In this document: positions 1-8,625 of the stretch, piece by piece
How positions within the stretch are numbered: the stretch's first letter is position 1
Layout: the number at the start of each line of letters is the position of its first letter
Assembly: GCA_017481945.1 (NCBI GenBank)
Contig: JAFUOJ010000003.1
Span: 19,739 to 83,738, forward strand
Length of the DNA stretch: 64,000 nucleotides
Direction: 5' to 3'
Source of the DNA: Parabacteroides sp.
Lineage (GTDB): Bacteria; Bacteroidota; Bacteroidia; Bacteroidales; Tannerellaceae
The notes under the pieces: generated by a model
What the model was told of the DNA's origin: nothing
Database searches by the model: none
Seen by the model: only the letters and a program-made list of their open reading frames with translations
Position numbers and translations under genes: made by a program

Positions 1-765
1 CAACATCGGGGTTACGACTGTCGATTTAGAACGATAGTTCTCAATGACGTCATATTTCTCTTTTATCTTTTGCGCCTCTTCAAAACGGAGTTCGCTCGCC
101 AACTTTTGCATTTCTTCATACAGATGTTTACTTATCTGCGAAATGTTTCCTCTTAATATCTCTTTGATTTCGGAAATGTTCTGTTGGTATTCTTCTGCTG
201 TTTGTAATCCTTCGCAGGGCCCTTTGCAACGCTTGATATGATATTCCAGACAAACTTTGTAACGCCCTTCTTGAATAGATTCCGGAGTAAGCGGGTATTT
301 ACAGGTCCGGAGCGGATACAAATCCTTTAGCATTTGCAACATTACTTTGGCTGTGTAGACAGAAGAGTAGGGACCATAGTAACGAGAACCATCTCGCACT
401 ATGTTTCGTGTTTGGAATACACGCGGAAAATATTCGTTTTTGACAACGATAGACGGATAGGTTTTATCGTCTTTCAATAAAACGTTGTATCGAGGACGGT
501 ATTGTTTGATGAGATTATTCTCTAACAGCAATGCGTCTTCCTCCGTATCGACAACGAAATATTTTATATCCCGGATCTGCTTTACCAGTACTCTCGTTTT
601 GTTGCTATCATGTTCTTTGTTGAAATAGGAAGAAACACGGCGTTTGAGGTTCTTTGCTTTTCCTACGTAGATAATAGTTCCTTTCTCATCAAAGTATTGA
701 TAACAGCCTGGGGATTCCGGTATAACGGAAAGGATTGTTTTTATATGTTCCTCGGTTGTTTTCAT
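1..765 (-). CDS. uvrC: Excinuclease ABC subunit C, N-terminal part (cut by window start)
   Basis: Minus-strand reading frame open for 255 codons from ATG at 765 down to base 1; the C-terminal half lies outside the window. UvrC makes both incisions around a UvrAB-marked lesion in nucleotide excision repair. The N-terminal GIY-YIG nuclease domain is clear at residues 19-87 (PGCYQYFDEKGTIIYVGKAK, then KNLKRR, with the expected catalytic Glu at 82 in ALLLENN). A cysteine-bearing linker (RCKGPCEG) follows, and near residues 210-245 a UVR-type segment (LASELRFEEAQKIKEKYD) that contacts UvrB. The start is set by the GIY-YIG spacing. It lies 86 bp downstream of mnmG on the same strand, with a parS site in the gap. 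The endonuclease V-like and HhH domains cannot be checked. Confidence 0.95.
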   Translation of the reverse strand, partial: MKTTEEHIKTILSVIPESPGCYQYFDEKGTIIYVGKAKNLKRRVSSYFNKEHDSNKTRVLVKQIRDIKYFVVDTEEDALLLENNLIKQYRPRYNVLLKDDKTYPSIVVKNEYFPRVFQTRNIVRDGSRYYGPYSSVYTAKVMLQMLKDLYPLRTCKYPLTPESIQEGRYKVCLEYHIKRCKGPCEGLQTAEEYQQNISEIKEILRGNISQISKHLYEEMQKLASELRFEEAQKIKEKYDVIENYRSKSTVVTPML

Positions 766-826
766 CTTTTTTAGTCTATGTTTCTTCCCTATTTTCAGTT
801 ATTTATGCTGTTTTTGTTAAAGTAAA

Positions 827-842
827 TGTTTCACGTGGAACA
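827..842. promoter_or_regulatory. parS: parS centromere-like site (ParB binding)
   Basis: The plus strand reads TGTTTCACGTGGAACA; the minus strand reads TGTTCCACGTGAAACA, a perfect match to the published parS consensus TGTTNCACGTGAAACA. It sits between mnmG and uvrC. Such sites normally cluster near the replication origin and are bound by ParB (Spo0J). No parA/parB genes are in the window. Confidence 0.85.
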
Positions 843-851
843 TTTCTCATT

Positions 852-2729
852 TTAACGTCCAAGCATAACCAATAAGATGTTTATGTCGTTCGGAGAAATA
901 CCCGGTATACGGCTTGCCTGAGCAATTGTATCGGGATCTATCCGTGTTAACTTCTGTCGTGCTTCGGTTGATAAGGACTGAATGGAATTGTAATCAAATT
1001 TTCCTTTGATATTGATATTCTCCAATCGGTTTATCTTCTCCGCTATGATTTGTTCCCGTCGGATGTAACCGCTGTACTTGATTAGGATTTCTGCCGCTTC
1101 AATAATTTCTTCCTTGCGTGAGGTTGGTACTTTGTCTAACTCAGCACGGAAAGCTGGTACTAACTCGGCTACGTTTTCCAATGTGATTTGTGGACGTGGA
1201 ATAATTTCAATCAGCTTACAACCGTGTGACAGGGGAGTTGTTCCTAATGCCTCCAATCCGCTGTTGATATATTGCGGCTTGATAGAATAGTTCTCTGCAA
1301 AAGTAATGATTGCGTCACGACTTGCTTTCTTCTCTGTCAGTAAATCGTAACGGTCCTGTTTGGCTAAACCAATCTGATAGGATTTCTCTGTTAAGCGCAT
1401 ATCTGCGTCGTCCTGACGAAGTAAAATACGATATTCGGCTCTGGAGGTGAACATACGGTAAGGTTCGTCTACCCCTTTTGTAACCAAATCATCAATCAAT
1501 ACGCCAATGTATGCTTCGTCTCTACCTAAAACGAAAGGTGTTCCGCCATGACAATTAATGTGTGCATTGATTCCGGCAATTAGACCTTGCCCGCCGGCCT
1601 CTTCATAACCCGTTGTCCCGTTGATTTGCCCTGCAAAGAAAAGATTATGAATCTTCTTTGTCTCTAAATTATGATGTAACTGTGTCGGATCAAAGAAATC
1701 GTATTCGATTGCATATCCCGGACGGTAAATTTGAATATCGCGAAATGCAGGGATTTGTTGCAAAGCGCGTAACTGAATATCCAAAGGAAGGGATGAAGAG
1801 AATCCATTTAAGTAATATTCTTGTGTCGTTTCGCCTTCCGGTTCTAAGAACAACTGGTGTTGATTCTTGTCGGCAAAAGTAACAATCTTTGTTTCGATAC
1901 TTGGACAGTAACGAGGCCCGATACTTTTGATTTGACCGTTATATAGAGGAGAATCGGGGAGACCTTGGCGCAAGATTTCATGACAAGCCTCATTGGTAAA
2001 GGTTGTCCAACAGCTTAGCTGTTTTAATGAGCGCTTAGAGGTGTCCATATAAGAGAACTTGTGGAAGTCATCTTCTCCCGGTTGTTCCACCATTTCATCG
2101 AAATGTACACTACGAGCGTCGATACGAACCGGAGTTCCTGTCTTCATTCGAGCAGATTGAATACCTAATGAAACCAATTGTTCGGTTAGCCCGGTTGCCG
2201 CAGGTTCTGAAATTCGCCCTCCTCGGAATTGTGTACGGCCGATGTGCATTAAGCCATTCAAAAAAGTTCCGTTAGTAAGGACTACGCTCTTTGCGTGAAA
2301 TTCTACATCTAACCAAGTGCGTACTCCACAAACAGTGTTTCCATCGAGGATAAGTTCGCGAACGGTATCCTGCCATATAGAAAGATTCGGCAGGTTTTCT
2401 AAAATACCTCGCCAGCATTCAATGAAACGAGCACGGTCACTTTGGGCACGTGGGCTCCACATAGCCGGCCCTTTGCTTCGGTTGAGCATACGGAACTGAA
2501 TGGCGGTATGATCCGTTACAATTCCCATATATCCTCCTAAAGCATCTATTTCGCGAACGATCTGTCCTTTGGCAATACCACCGACTGCCGGATTGCAACT
2601 CATCTGTGCAATCTTGTTCATGTCCATTGTAATGAGAAGAGTCTTTGAGCCCAGATTGGCGGCAGCCGCAGCAGCTTCACAGCCTGCATGGCCGGCTCCG
2701 ACCACAATAACGTCGTAGTTAAATGTCAT
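852..2729 (-). CDS. mnmG: tRNA uridine-5-carboxymethylaminomethyl modification enzyme MnmG (GidA)
   Basis: 625 residues, the normal MnmG length. With MnmE it installs the carboxymethylaminomethyl group on the wobble uridine of several tRNAs, using FAD, NADH and methylene-tetrahydrofolate. Seen here: N-terminal FAD-binding GAGHAG at residues 11-16, SCNPAVGGIAKGQ near 44, PRYCPSIE (a conserved cysteine region) near 275, GYEEAGGQGL near 375, and the helical C-terminal domain with YSGYIRREQ. MnmE is not in the window. mnmG is often found close to the origin in bacteria, which agrees with the parS site immediately downstream. A TATCTTTG minus-10-like box lies on the minus strand at 2753-2760. Confidence 0.97.
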   Translation of the reverse strand: MTFNYDVIVVGAGHAGCEAAAAAANLGSKTLLITMDMNKIAQMSCNPAVGGIAKGQIVREIDALGGYMGIVTDHTAIQFRMLNRSKGPAMWSPRAQSDRARFIECWRGILENLPNLSIWQDTVRELILDGNTVCGVRTWLDVEFHAKSVVLTNGTFLNGLMHIGRTQFRGGRISEPAATGLTEQLVSLGIQSARMKTGTPVRIDARSVHFDEMVEQPGEDDFHKFSYMDTSKRSLKQLSCWTTFTNEACHEILRQGLPDSPLYNGQIKSIGPRYCPSIETKIVTFADKNQHQLFLEPEGETTQEYYLNGFSSSLPLDIQLRALQQIPAFRDIQIYRPGYAIEYDFFDPTQLHHNLETKKIHNLFFAGQINGTTGYEEAGGQGLIAGINAHINCHGGTPFVLGRDEAYIGVLIDDLVTKGVDEPYRMFTSRAEYRILLRQDDADMRLTEKSYQIGLAKQDRYDLLTEKKASRDAIITFAENYSIKPQYINSGLEALGTTPLSHGCKLIEIIPRPQITLENVAELVPAFRAELDKVPTSRKEEIIEAAEILIKYSGYIRREQIIAEKINRLENINIKGKFDYNSIQSLSTEARQKLTRIDPDTIAQASRIPGISPNDINILLVMLGR

Positions 2730-2752
2730 TTTCTTACTTCTTTATTTCTCTG

Positions 2753-2800
2753 CAAAGATACAAAGAAGAGATTTATGAATCGAAAGTTTATTTATCTTTG
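2753..2800. promoter_or_regulatory. Divergent Bacteroidetes-type promoter region (mnmG / TlpA-like gene)
   Basis: Two TATCTTTG boxes face away from each other: one on the minus strand at 2753-2760, directed at mnmG, and one on the plus strand at 2793-2800, directed at the lipoprotein gene starting at 2821. They match the TAnnTTTG minus-7 element of Bacteroidetes sigma factor. The minus-33 elements are weak. Confidence 0.6.
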
Positions 2801-2820
2801 TTGCTACTAAATAAAATCAA

Positions 2821-4011
2821 ATGAAAATACTAAAATTTTTGTGCTGTCTTATTGGATTAGTGATGATGGGCAGTTGCTCTTTGGAACCCAAAGTACCCGA
2901 TGGCGAATTTCTTATTGAAGGATGTTTGAAGAATGTAGAGAACGGAACGGTAATAAAATTACTATGTTCAGAAGGAACTTTTGAGAAGCTTGTAATGTGT
3001 GATACTGTAATAAATGGAGAATTCTCATTCCGTGATACGATTACAACAGGAGTTCGGAAATTTACTATAGGTTCGTCCTCGAATGGATTCCCTTCCACTC
3101 TTCTTTCTGTTTGGATTGCTTCTGGTACTAAAACAAGTATTATAGGAGAAGACAGGCTGATTCGAACTTGGCGTGTTCAAAATGATTTATTAGAACAAAG
3201 AGAACAGAATAAATTAGGTGAAGCTGTTCGGGAAGAATGGCAAAAGCTTGCACCTTTGATGATAAAAGAAGATAGTTTAAAATTAGAAGCAAACAAATAT
3301 AGTAAAGGTGATGTGAAAAAGAAAGAATTGCGTATAGAATATGATTCCATACAAGTTTTACAAAAGGCCATAAAAGCAGAGATGTATCAAAAAACATTGG
3401 CTGCTTTAAAAGATATGCCAATCACTTCTATCTGGATGAAAGCTTTTATTCCGTATGCTCGCTTCTTACAAGATAAATCTGGTTCTCCTATGGCGCAAGA
3501 AGTTCATGCTTTGTTTAATAGATTATCAGAAGCAGATAAACAGACAGAGTTGGGTAAAGCCATACTTGAGTATGTAAATCTACCGACTCCAGTAAAAGAA
3601 GGTGATGATATGGCAGATGGCGATTTGTATGATACGGAAGGTCATTTACATCATCTTTCAGAATTTAAGGGGAAATATATTCTGCTTGACTTTTGGAGTC
3701 AAGCTTGCGGTCCCTGTTTTGCTTCATTACCGGAGATGGAGGAGATTATGGAACTGTATAAAGGACGAATGGAAGTGGTCAGTATTTGTGTTGACCCTGA
3801 ACCTTTATGGAAATCCTTTGTCGCAGAAAAACAGATGAAAGGAAATCAGTGGAATGAAAAGCGGAAAAGTAATACGGGGTTAATGGTGGCTTATCAAGTA
3901 AATGGTATTCCGGCTTACGTAATGATTTCTCCGGAGGGAAAAATAATGAAGATGTGGTCCGGTTACGGTAAAGGCTCTCTAAAGAAGAGGATAAAAGAAC
4001 TTATACTATAA
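2821..4011 (+). CDS. Thioredoxin-fold (TlpA/DUF4369-type) lipoprotein
   Basis: 396 residues. A lipoprotein signal peptide ends in a lipobox (MMGSCS, Cys about residue 20), so the protein should be anchored in the periplasm or outer membrane. The N-terminal part resembles the DUF4369 beta domain (FLIEGCLKNVENGT); a charged helical middle follows. The C-terminal third is a thioredoxin/AhpC-TSA domain with FKGKYILLDFWSQACGPC; the redox motif CGPC is at residues 296-299 and the cis-proline region is GIPAYVMI. It probably reduces or isomerises disulfides of exported proteins. Such DUF4369-thioredoxin lipoproteins are numerous in Bacteroidales. A TATCTTTG box at 2793 and a strong terminator after the gene suggest a single-gene unit. 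The physiological partner is unknown. Confidence 0.88.
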   Translation: MKILKFLCCLIGLVMMGSCSLEPKVPDGEFLIEGCLKNVENGTVIKLLCSEGTFEKLVMCDTVINGEFSFRDTITTGVRKFTIGSSSNGFPSTLLSVWIASGTKTSIIGEDRLIRTWRVQNDLLEQREQNKLGEAVREEWQKLAPLMIKEDSLKLEANKYSKGDVKKKELRIEYDSIQVLQKAIKAEMYQKTLAALKDMPITSIWMKAFIPYARFLQDKSGSPMAQEVHALFNRLSEADKQTELGKAILEYVNLPTPVKEGDDMADGDLYDTEGHLHHLSEFKGKYILLDFWSQACGPCFASLPEMEEIMELYKGRMEVVSICVDPEPLWKSFVAEKQMKGNQWNEKRKSNTGLMVAYQVNGIPAYVMISPEGKIMKMWSGYGKGSLKKRIKELIL

Positions 4012-4036
4012 AATGAGAGAGATTCTTTTTTCGATC

Positions 4037-4113
4037 GGCATGAAATTCTTTTTTCATGCCTAGGAATTTTGAAATGGATAGGCAAAGAAAATTATTTCTT
4101 TGCCTATCCATTT
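4037..4113 (+). terminator. Two successive hairpins, the second a strong intrinsic terminator
   Basis: 4037-4060 is an inverted repeat with 9-bp arms (GGCATGAAA / TTTCATGCC). 4072-4113 has 19-bp arms starting AAATGGATAGGCAAAG and is followed by T residues. Together they end the TlpA-like gene and may also stop transcription from the convergent ybeY side. I see nothing else in 4114-4244. Confidence 0.8.
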
Positions 4114-4244
4114 TTTTATGAACTATTATCGATTATAAAGCGCTGTAAAGTTTTTTTCGAATTGAATGAAACTGCTGGGACAGAGACTTTGGATTCGTTC
4201 TTTGATAGTCACCGAGTTTTCTCTATCTTTGAGAAAAGGAGATA

Positions 4245-4679
4245 TTATTTTACCTTGCACTCTTCGGGAAGAATTGCTAATGCTTTATTTTCGTTTGCTT
4301 CCATGATTTCGCGTTCGCCCGGGCCTTTGTCATTGATACCACAAAGATGGAGGATACCATGAATAATGGTACGGTGAAGCTCTTCATTATAGGTCGCATT
4401 GAATGCTTCAGCATTTGTCTTAACAGTGTCCAAGCTGATGAATAGATCACCTGCTATTTTGTTCCCGCTTGTATAATCGAATGTGATGATGTCTGTGTAA
4501 TAATCATGTTGTAAATACTGGCGGTTTACCTCCAATATCTTTTCATCCGAACAGAAGATGTAACTAATGTCACCTACCTTCTTGCCGTATGTTTCAGCAA
4601 CTGCCTTTACCCAGTTGCTTACTGCTTGCTGTTGGATTGCTGGAAGAGCGATGTCTTCAGCATAAAATGCTATTGCCAT
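4245..4679 (-). CDS. ybeY: Endoribonuclease YbeY (rRNA maturation factor)
   Basis: 144 residues, normal for the family. YbeY is a zinc-dependent single-strand RNase used in 16S rRNA 3-prime processing and ribosome quality control. Visible markers are VNRQYLQHDYYTDIITFDY, GDLFISLD and the metal site HRTIIHGILHLCGINDK near residue 112. The usual motif has three histidines (HxxxHLxGYDH); here the last position is Lys instead of His. I believe this substitution is common in Bacteroidetes members, but that is recall and not checked. The gene is convergent with the TlpA-like gene and lies 34 bp after the SpmAB-like gene on the same strand, so cotranscription is possible. Confidence 0.93.
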   Translation of the reverse strand: MAIAFYAEDIALPAIQQQAVSNWVKAVAETYGKKVGDISYIFCSDEKILEVNRQYLQHDYYTDIITFDYTSGNKIAGDLFISLDTVKTNAEAFNATYNEELHRTIIHGILHLCGINDKGPGEREIMEANENKALAILPEECKVK

Positions 4680-4713
4680 ATTGAATATTTTTTGATTATG
4701 CGTGATTGAATAA

Positions 4714-5946
4714 TTAGGTAAAAAATAGATAGGTCATTGCGACAGCTGCAATTGCTCCTGCCAAATCTGCCAATAAAGAACAAGGAACAGTGTAACGTGT
4801 ATTGCGTATTCCGACGCTTCCGTAATATAGGGCGACTACATAAAAGGTAGTATCACTTGAGCCTTGTACTATGGAGGAAAGTCTTCCTACGAAGGAATCG
4901 GCTCCATAGGTTTTCATCGCGTCTAACATCATACCTCGTGCACCGCTTCCGCTCAGAGGCTTCATCAACATAGTCGGCAGTCCTTCTACAAATTGGGTAT
5001 CGAGACCAATGGCTGCTACTCCCATGCGAATACCGTCAATAATGAAATCCATGGCCCCGGAAGCTCGGAAGATTCCAATGGCTACTAAGACGGCAATCAG
5101 ATAGGGGATGATTGTGATGGCTGTTTGGAAACCCTCTTTAGCGCCTTCTATAAAGGTGTCATAAACGTTGATCTTTTTTCGGATACCACAAAGAATGAAT
5201 CCGCAGATGATTGTAAATAGGAGTGTATTGGCAAACAGAGTAGAGTAGAGGGAGACCTGCTCTTGTTCCAATGAATTGAATAACCAAACTACACCTCCGA
5301 TGAATACTCCCATCCCTCCAAAAAAGAGCAGTAGGTTTCGTTGGAAAATATTGATTCGTTGTTTGAAGCAAACGGTTAAAATAGCAACAAGTGTCGATGT
5401 AAAGGTGGCTAACATAATGGGCAGAAAGACATCGGAAGGATTCGCTGCTCCCATCTGTGCCCGATACATCATGATAGTGATTGGAATCAGTGTCAACCCC
5501 GAAGCATTGATACAAAGAAACATGATCATCGGATTACTGGCTGATTCTTTATCGGTATTGAATTCCTGTAACTGTTGCATGGCCTTTAATCCCATCGGGG
5601 TTGCTGCATTATCCAATCCCAATAGGTTGGCTGAAAAGTTCATGAAGATGGAACCTGTCACTGGGTGATTTCGGGGAATATCCGGGAATAGTTTACTGAA
5701 CACAGGGGCTGCTATGCGAGCGAATCCCTGTATGACTCCTCCTTTTTCACCAATCTTCATAATACCCAGCCAGAGGGCAAGAATACCAGTCAGTCCGAGA
5801 GAAATCTCAAAACCACTTCTAGCAGAAGAGAAGGAGGCGTTAATAATATGGGTGAAGACTTCAGTGTCTCCTCCGATGATTAGTTTGCCTAATGCTACTA
5901 CAAAAGCGATTAAGAAAAATGCAATCCAGATATAATTTAAAACCAT
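4714..5946 (-). CDS. Nucleoside-recognition-domain membrane protein (SpmA-SpmB fusion type)
   Basis: 410 residues with about ten hydrophobic segments. It has the layout of a fused spore maturation protein A plus B, two Gate (nucleoside recognition) domains in tandem: one around residues 45-160 (ASFSSARSGFEISLGLTGI, LLGLDNAATPMGLKAM), the second around 265-390 (EGAKEGFQTAITIIPYLIAV, GSSDTTFYVVALYYGSVG). Such proteins occur in many non-sporulating Bacteroidetes; they are probably transporters or transport regulators, and the name is inherited from Bacillus. The substrate is unknown. It lies upstream of ybeY on the same strand. The ATG at 5946 is immediately followed by the first membrane segment. 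Confidence 0.85.
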   Translation of the reverse strand: MVLNYIWIAFFLIAFVVALGKLIIGGDTEVFTHIINASFSSARSGFEISLGLTGILALWLGIMKIGEKGGVIQGFARIAAPVFSKLFPDIPRNHPVTGSIFMNFSANLLGLDNAATPMGLKAMQQLQEFNTDKESASNPMIMFLCINASGLTLIPITIMMYRAQMGAANPSDVFLPIMLATFTSTLVAILTVCFKQRINIFQRNLLLFFGGMGVFIGGVVWLFNSLEQEQVSLYSTLFANTLLFTIICGFILCGIRKKINVYDTFIEGAKEGFQTAITIIPYLIAVLVAIGIFRASGAMDFIIDGIRMGVAAIGLDTQFVEGLPTMLMKPLSGSGARGMMLDAMKTYGADSFVGRLSSIVQGSSDTTFYVVALYYGSVGIRNTRYTVPCSLLADLAGAIAAVAMTYLFFT

Positions 5947-6109
5947 ATTCGTTTCTTGTAAAGATTTATACGATATGCAAAAATAGGAAATATTCAGCTT
6001 TATTAGAAAAAGTAATCAGGAAATGGCAGAATGTTTGCATTCTTGTAGAAAGCTGACTACTTTTGAGTCAAAGAATCATCGTTTCATTTAGTAAAAAGGA
6101 TAAGTTAGT

Positions 6110-6922
6110 ATGACAAGAAACATCGGTTTGTTTTTAGCGCTGTTATGGTTTTCGGTATTTACTTCTGTAGCGACCGGGTACACGTATGAACGGAATATCC
6201 CCTATCGGGGAAAGACGCAGGATCCGTATGTGAATCAAATGTGTCAGTTAGATATTGCTTATAAGTCAGATGTGATGGAGGCTCCCGTCGTTGTTTGGTT
6301 TCATGGCGGTGGATTAACTTCTGGGAAGCGGAGTATACCGGAACAATTATTAAAGGATAATATGGTGGTTGTTGGTGTGGAATACCGTTTGTCTCCGAAG
6401 GTAAAGACGATGGATATTGTTGATGACGCTGCGGCTGCCATTGCTTGGGTCTTTGAGCATATTGAGCAATACGGAGGAAATCCTGCTTCTATTTATATTG
6501 CCGGACATTCGGCTGGCGGCTATTTGGTAGATATGGTTGGCTTGGATAGAACTTGGTTGGCGAAGTATGGGCAAGACGCTGACCGGTTAGCGGGAATTAT
6601 ACCCTTTAGTGCGCAAGTGATAACACACTTTGAGACTCGGAATCAGCGTGGGTTGAAACCGTTACAACCTACGATTGACGAGACAGCCCCTTTGTATCAT
6701 GTACGGAAAGACTGTGCACCGATATTGATTCTTTCCGGAGACCGGGAGAAGGAACTATATGGCCGCTATGAGGAGTTGGCCTACTTCTGGCGTTTATTTA
6801 AATTGGTTGGTCATCCGGATGTGACTCTCTATGAATTGGGAGGTTTTGATCATGGAGGGATGTGTGCTGCCGGATTTCCATTGGCAATTCAGTTTATACG
6901 GGAACATGAAAAGGGAAAATAG
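6110..6922 (+). CDS. Secreted alpha/beta hydrolase (BD-FAE-like esterase)
   Basis: 270 residues with an N-terminal signal peptide (hydrophobic residues 5-21). The alpha/beta hydrolase fold is supported by the oxyanion motif HGGG at 65-68, the nucleophile motif GHSAGG with Ser134, an acid in LSGDREKE and a histidine in GGFDHGG. The arrangement is that of the hormone-sensitive-lipase/carboxylesterase or feruloyl/acetylesterase (BD-FAE) group. The substrate could be an acylated glycan or a small ester; nothing nearby decides this. It heads a plus-strand run with small gaps (33 bp to the dehydrogenase). Confidence 0.85.
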   Translation: MTRNIGLFLALLWFSVFTSVATGYTYERNIPYRGKTQDPYVNQMCQLDIAYKSDVMEAPVVVWFHGGGLTSGKRSIPEQLLKDNMVVVGVEYRLSPKVKTMDIVDDAAAAIAWVFEHIEQYGGNPASIYIAGHSAGGYLVDMVGLDRTWLAKYGQDADRLAGIIPFSAQVITHFETRNQRGLKPLQPTIDETAPLYHVRKDCAPILILSGDREKELYGRYEELAYFWRLFKLVGHPDVTLYELGGFDHGGMCAAGFPLAIQFIREHEKGK

Positions 6923-6955
6923 TATTAATTTTGCGAAGAATAATTTGAAAAGAAT

Positions 6956-7918
6956 ATGGCGAAGGTATTAGTTACTTATGATATGTTTCGGGAAGGGTTT
7001 ACCGAATTGGAAGCGCGGTATGAGGTGACTTTTCCTGAAGGACGAGACTTTACTTATGAAGAGGTGAGGGAAAAAATTTCGGAATACGATGTGTTGTGTC
7101 CGATGTTTAATTTCCCGGTCAATAAGGAATTAATTGACGCAGCACCTAATCTGAAGTTGGTTGCCAATTATGCGGTTGGCTATAATAATATAGATGTAGC
7201 CTATTGCCTTGAAAAAGGTATTACAGTAGCAAACACACCGGGACCGGTGATTGCTCCAACTGCAAATCTCGCATTGGGTTTAATGTTGGATGTGGCTCGA
7301 CGTATTACGGAGTGCGATCGGAAGTTACGTAGGGAAGGAGAAAATATGAAGGTGGATATCTCTCAACTTTTAGGGCTTGGCATAACCGGAAAGACGTTGG
7401 GTATTATCGGTATGGGGAATATTGGTAAGGCACTTGCAAAGCGAGCCAACGCTTGTGGTATGGATGTCCTGTATCATAATCGTCGCCGATTGTATATAGA
7501 TGAAGAAGCAGATTTGAATGTGACTTATGTTTCTAAAGAGGAGTTATTGGCTGAGTCTGATTTCGTATCATTGAATGCGCCTTATACTCTGGAAACTTAT
7601 CATATCATTGGAGAGGCTGAGCTGAAACAGATGAAACCTTCGGCTATCTTAATTAATACGGCACGCGGGCCGTTAGTAGATGAGAAAGCGTTGGTACAAG
7701 CTTTAAAAGAGGGTTCGATTCATGGAGCGGGTTTGGATGTCTTTGAGTTTGGTGACCATCCGCTGCCGGAATTGTTGGAGTTAGAGAATGTGGTTTTGAC
7801 CACTCACTTAGGAACACAGACGTTGGAGACACGCATTATTATGGCACAGGCTGTTTGTAATAATGTGATTGGATTTTTAGAGGGTGACCGACCTGTCTCT
7901 CGGGTATTACGACCATGA
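6956..7918 (+). CDS. D-isomer-specific 2-hydroxyacid dehydrogenase
   Basis: 320 residues. The NAD-binding Rossmann motif is GKTLGIIGMGNIGKALAKR near residue 145; the catalytic Arg is in INTARGPLVDE near 235 and the catalytic His in TTHLGTQT near 282, with an intervening Glu expected around 265. It reduces a 2-keto acid to a D-2-hydroxy acid, or the reverse; the sequence does not distinguish glyoxylate/hydroxypyruvate reductase from D-lactate or phosphoglycerate dehydrogenase types. No ACT domain is present, so it is not a typical SerA. Its stop overlaps the next start by 4 bases (ATGA), so the two genes are translationally coupled. Confidence 0.9.
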   Translation: MAKVLVTYDMFREGFTELEARYEVTFPEGRDFTYEEVREKISEYDVLCPMFNFPVNKELIDAAPNLKLVANYAVGYNNIDVAYCLEKGITVANTPGPVIAPTANLALGLMLDVARRITECDRKLRREGENMKVDISQLLGLGITGKTLGIIGMGNIGKALAKRANACGMDVLYHNRRRLYIDEEADLNVTYVSKEELLAESDFVSLNAPYTLETYHIIGEAELKQMKPSAILINTARGPLVDEKALVQALKEGSIHGAGLDVFEFGDHPLPELLELENVVLTTHLGTQTLETRIIMAQAVCNNVIGFLEGDRPVSRVLRP

Positions 7919-8625
7919 CAGCAGCTTTTGTTCTAAGTGAATTGCAATCGATCGGCTCTTCGGAGAAGGCGGTCCATTTAAGTCGTTTCTTTAAGACGGG
8001 ACCGGGGCAGTATGGAGAGGGAGATCGTTTCTTAGGGGTTATGGTTCCTTATTCGCGAGCCATTGCAAAAGCGAATAAAGCAATGCCGTTGGAAGAGGTT
8101 CAACTTCTCTTGGAATCTCCTTGGCATGAAGCACGTCTTTGCGCGTTACTAATATTAGTATATCGTTTCAAAGAACGAAAAATAACAGAAGAAGAAAGAG
8201 AGCAGATCTATAGCTTCTATATAAAGAATGCACGTCGTTGTAATAACTGGGATTTGGTAGACCTGTCGTGCCGGGATATTGTAGGTGAGTATTTGGTAGA
8301 TAAAGATCGTTCGATACTCTATCGATTGGCAGATAGTGAAAATTTGTGGGAACAACGAATAGCTGTAGTGGCTACTTGGGCTTTTATCCGCCGTTCAGAT
8401 TTCAATGATACATTGGCTTTGGCCGAACGGTTGATGGCACATAAACATGATTTAATGCATAAGGCGGTTGGCTGGATGTTACGCGAAGTCGGGAAGAAAG
8501 ATCGGGAGACACTTACAAATTTCTTGGAAAAAAATGCAACACAGTTGCCCCGTACAACACTTCGTTATGCCATTGAACATTATCCGGAACCCCAACGACA
8601 ATATTTTTTAAAGATGAAAAAATGA
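7915..8625 (+). CDS. DNA alkylation repair protein (AlkD-like HEAT-repeat glycosylase)
   Basis: 236 residues, all-helical HEAT-like repeats. Landmarks of the AlkD/AlkC group are GDRFLGVMVPYSRAIAK, SPWHEARLCALLILVYRF, NNWDLVDLSC and LWEQRIAVVATWAFIRR near residue 140, with aromatic and Asp residues that face alkylated bases. It is expected to excise 3-methyladenine and 7-methylguanine type lesions. It overlaps the dehydrogenase upstream (7915-7918) and the LOG-family gene downstream (8622-8625) by 4 bases each. This suggests an operon from 6110 to 9224, although the functions are unrelated. Confidence 0.9.
   Translation: MTAAFVLSELQSIGSSEKAVHLSRFFKTGPGQYGEGDRFLGVMVPYSRAIAKANKAMPLEEVQLLLESPWHEARLCALLILVYRFKERKITEEEREQIYSFYIKNARRCNNWDLVDLSCRDIVGEYLVDKDRSILYRLADSENLWEQRIAVVATWAFIRRSDFNDTLALAERLMAHKHDLMHKAVGWMLREVGKKDRETLTNFLEKNATQLPRTTLRYAIEHYPEPQRQYFLKMKK

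Noticed and set aside
4069-4362. 97-codon plus-strand ORF
   Set aside because: It consists of the terminator hairpin plus the antisense of ybeY; no ribosome site or family resemblance.
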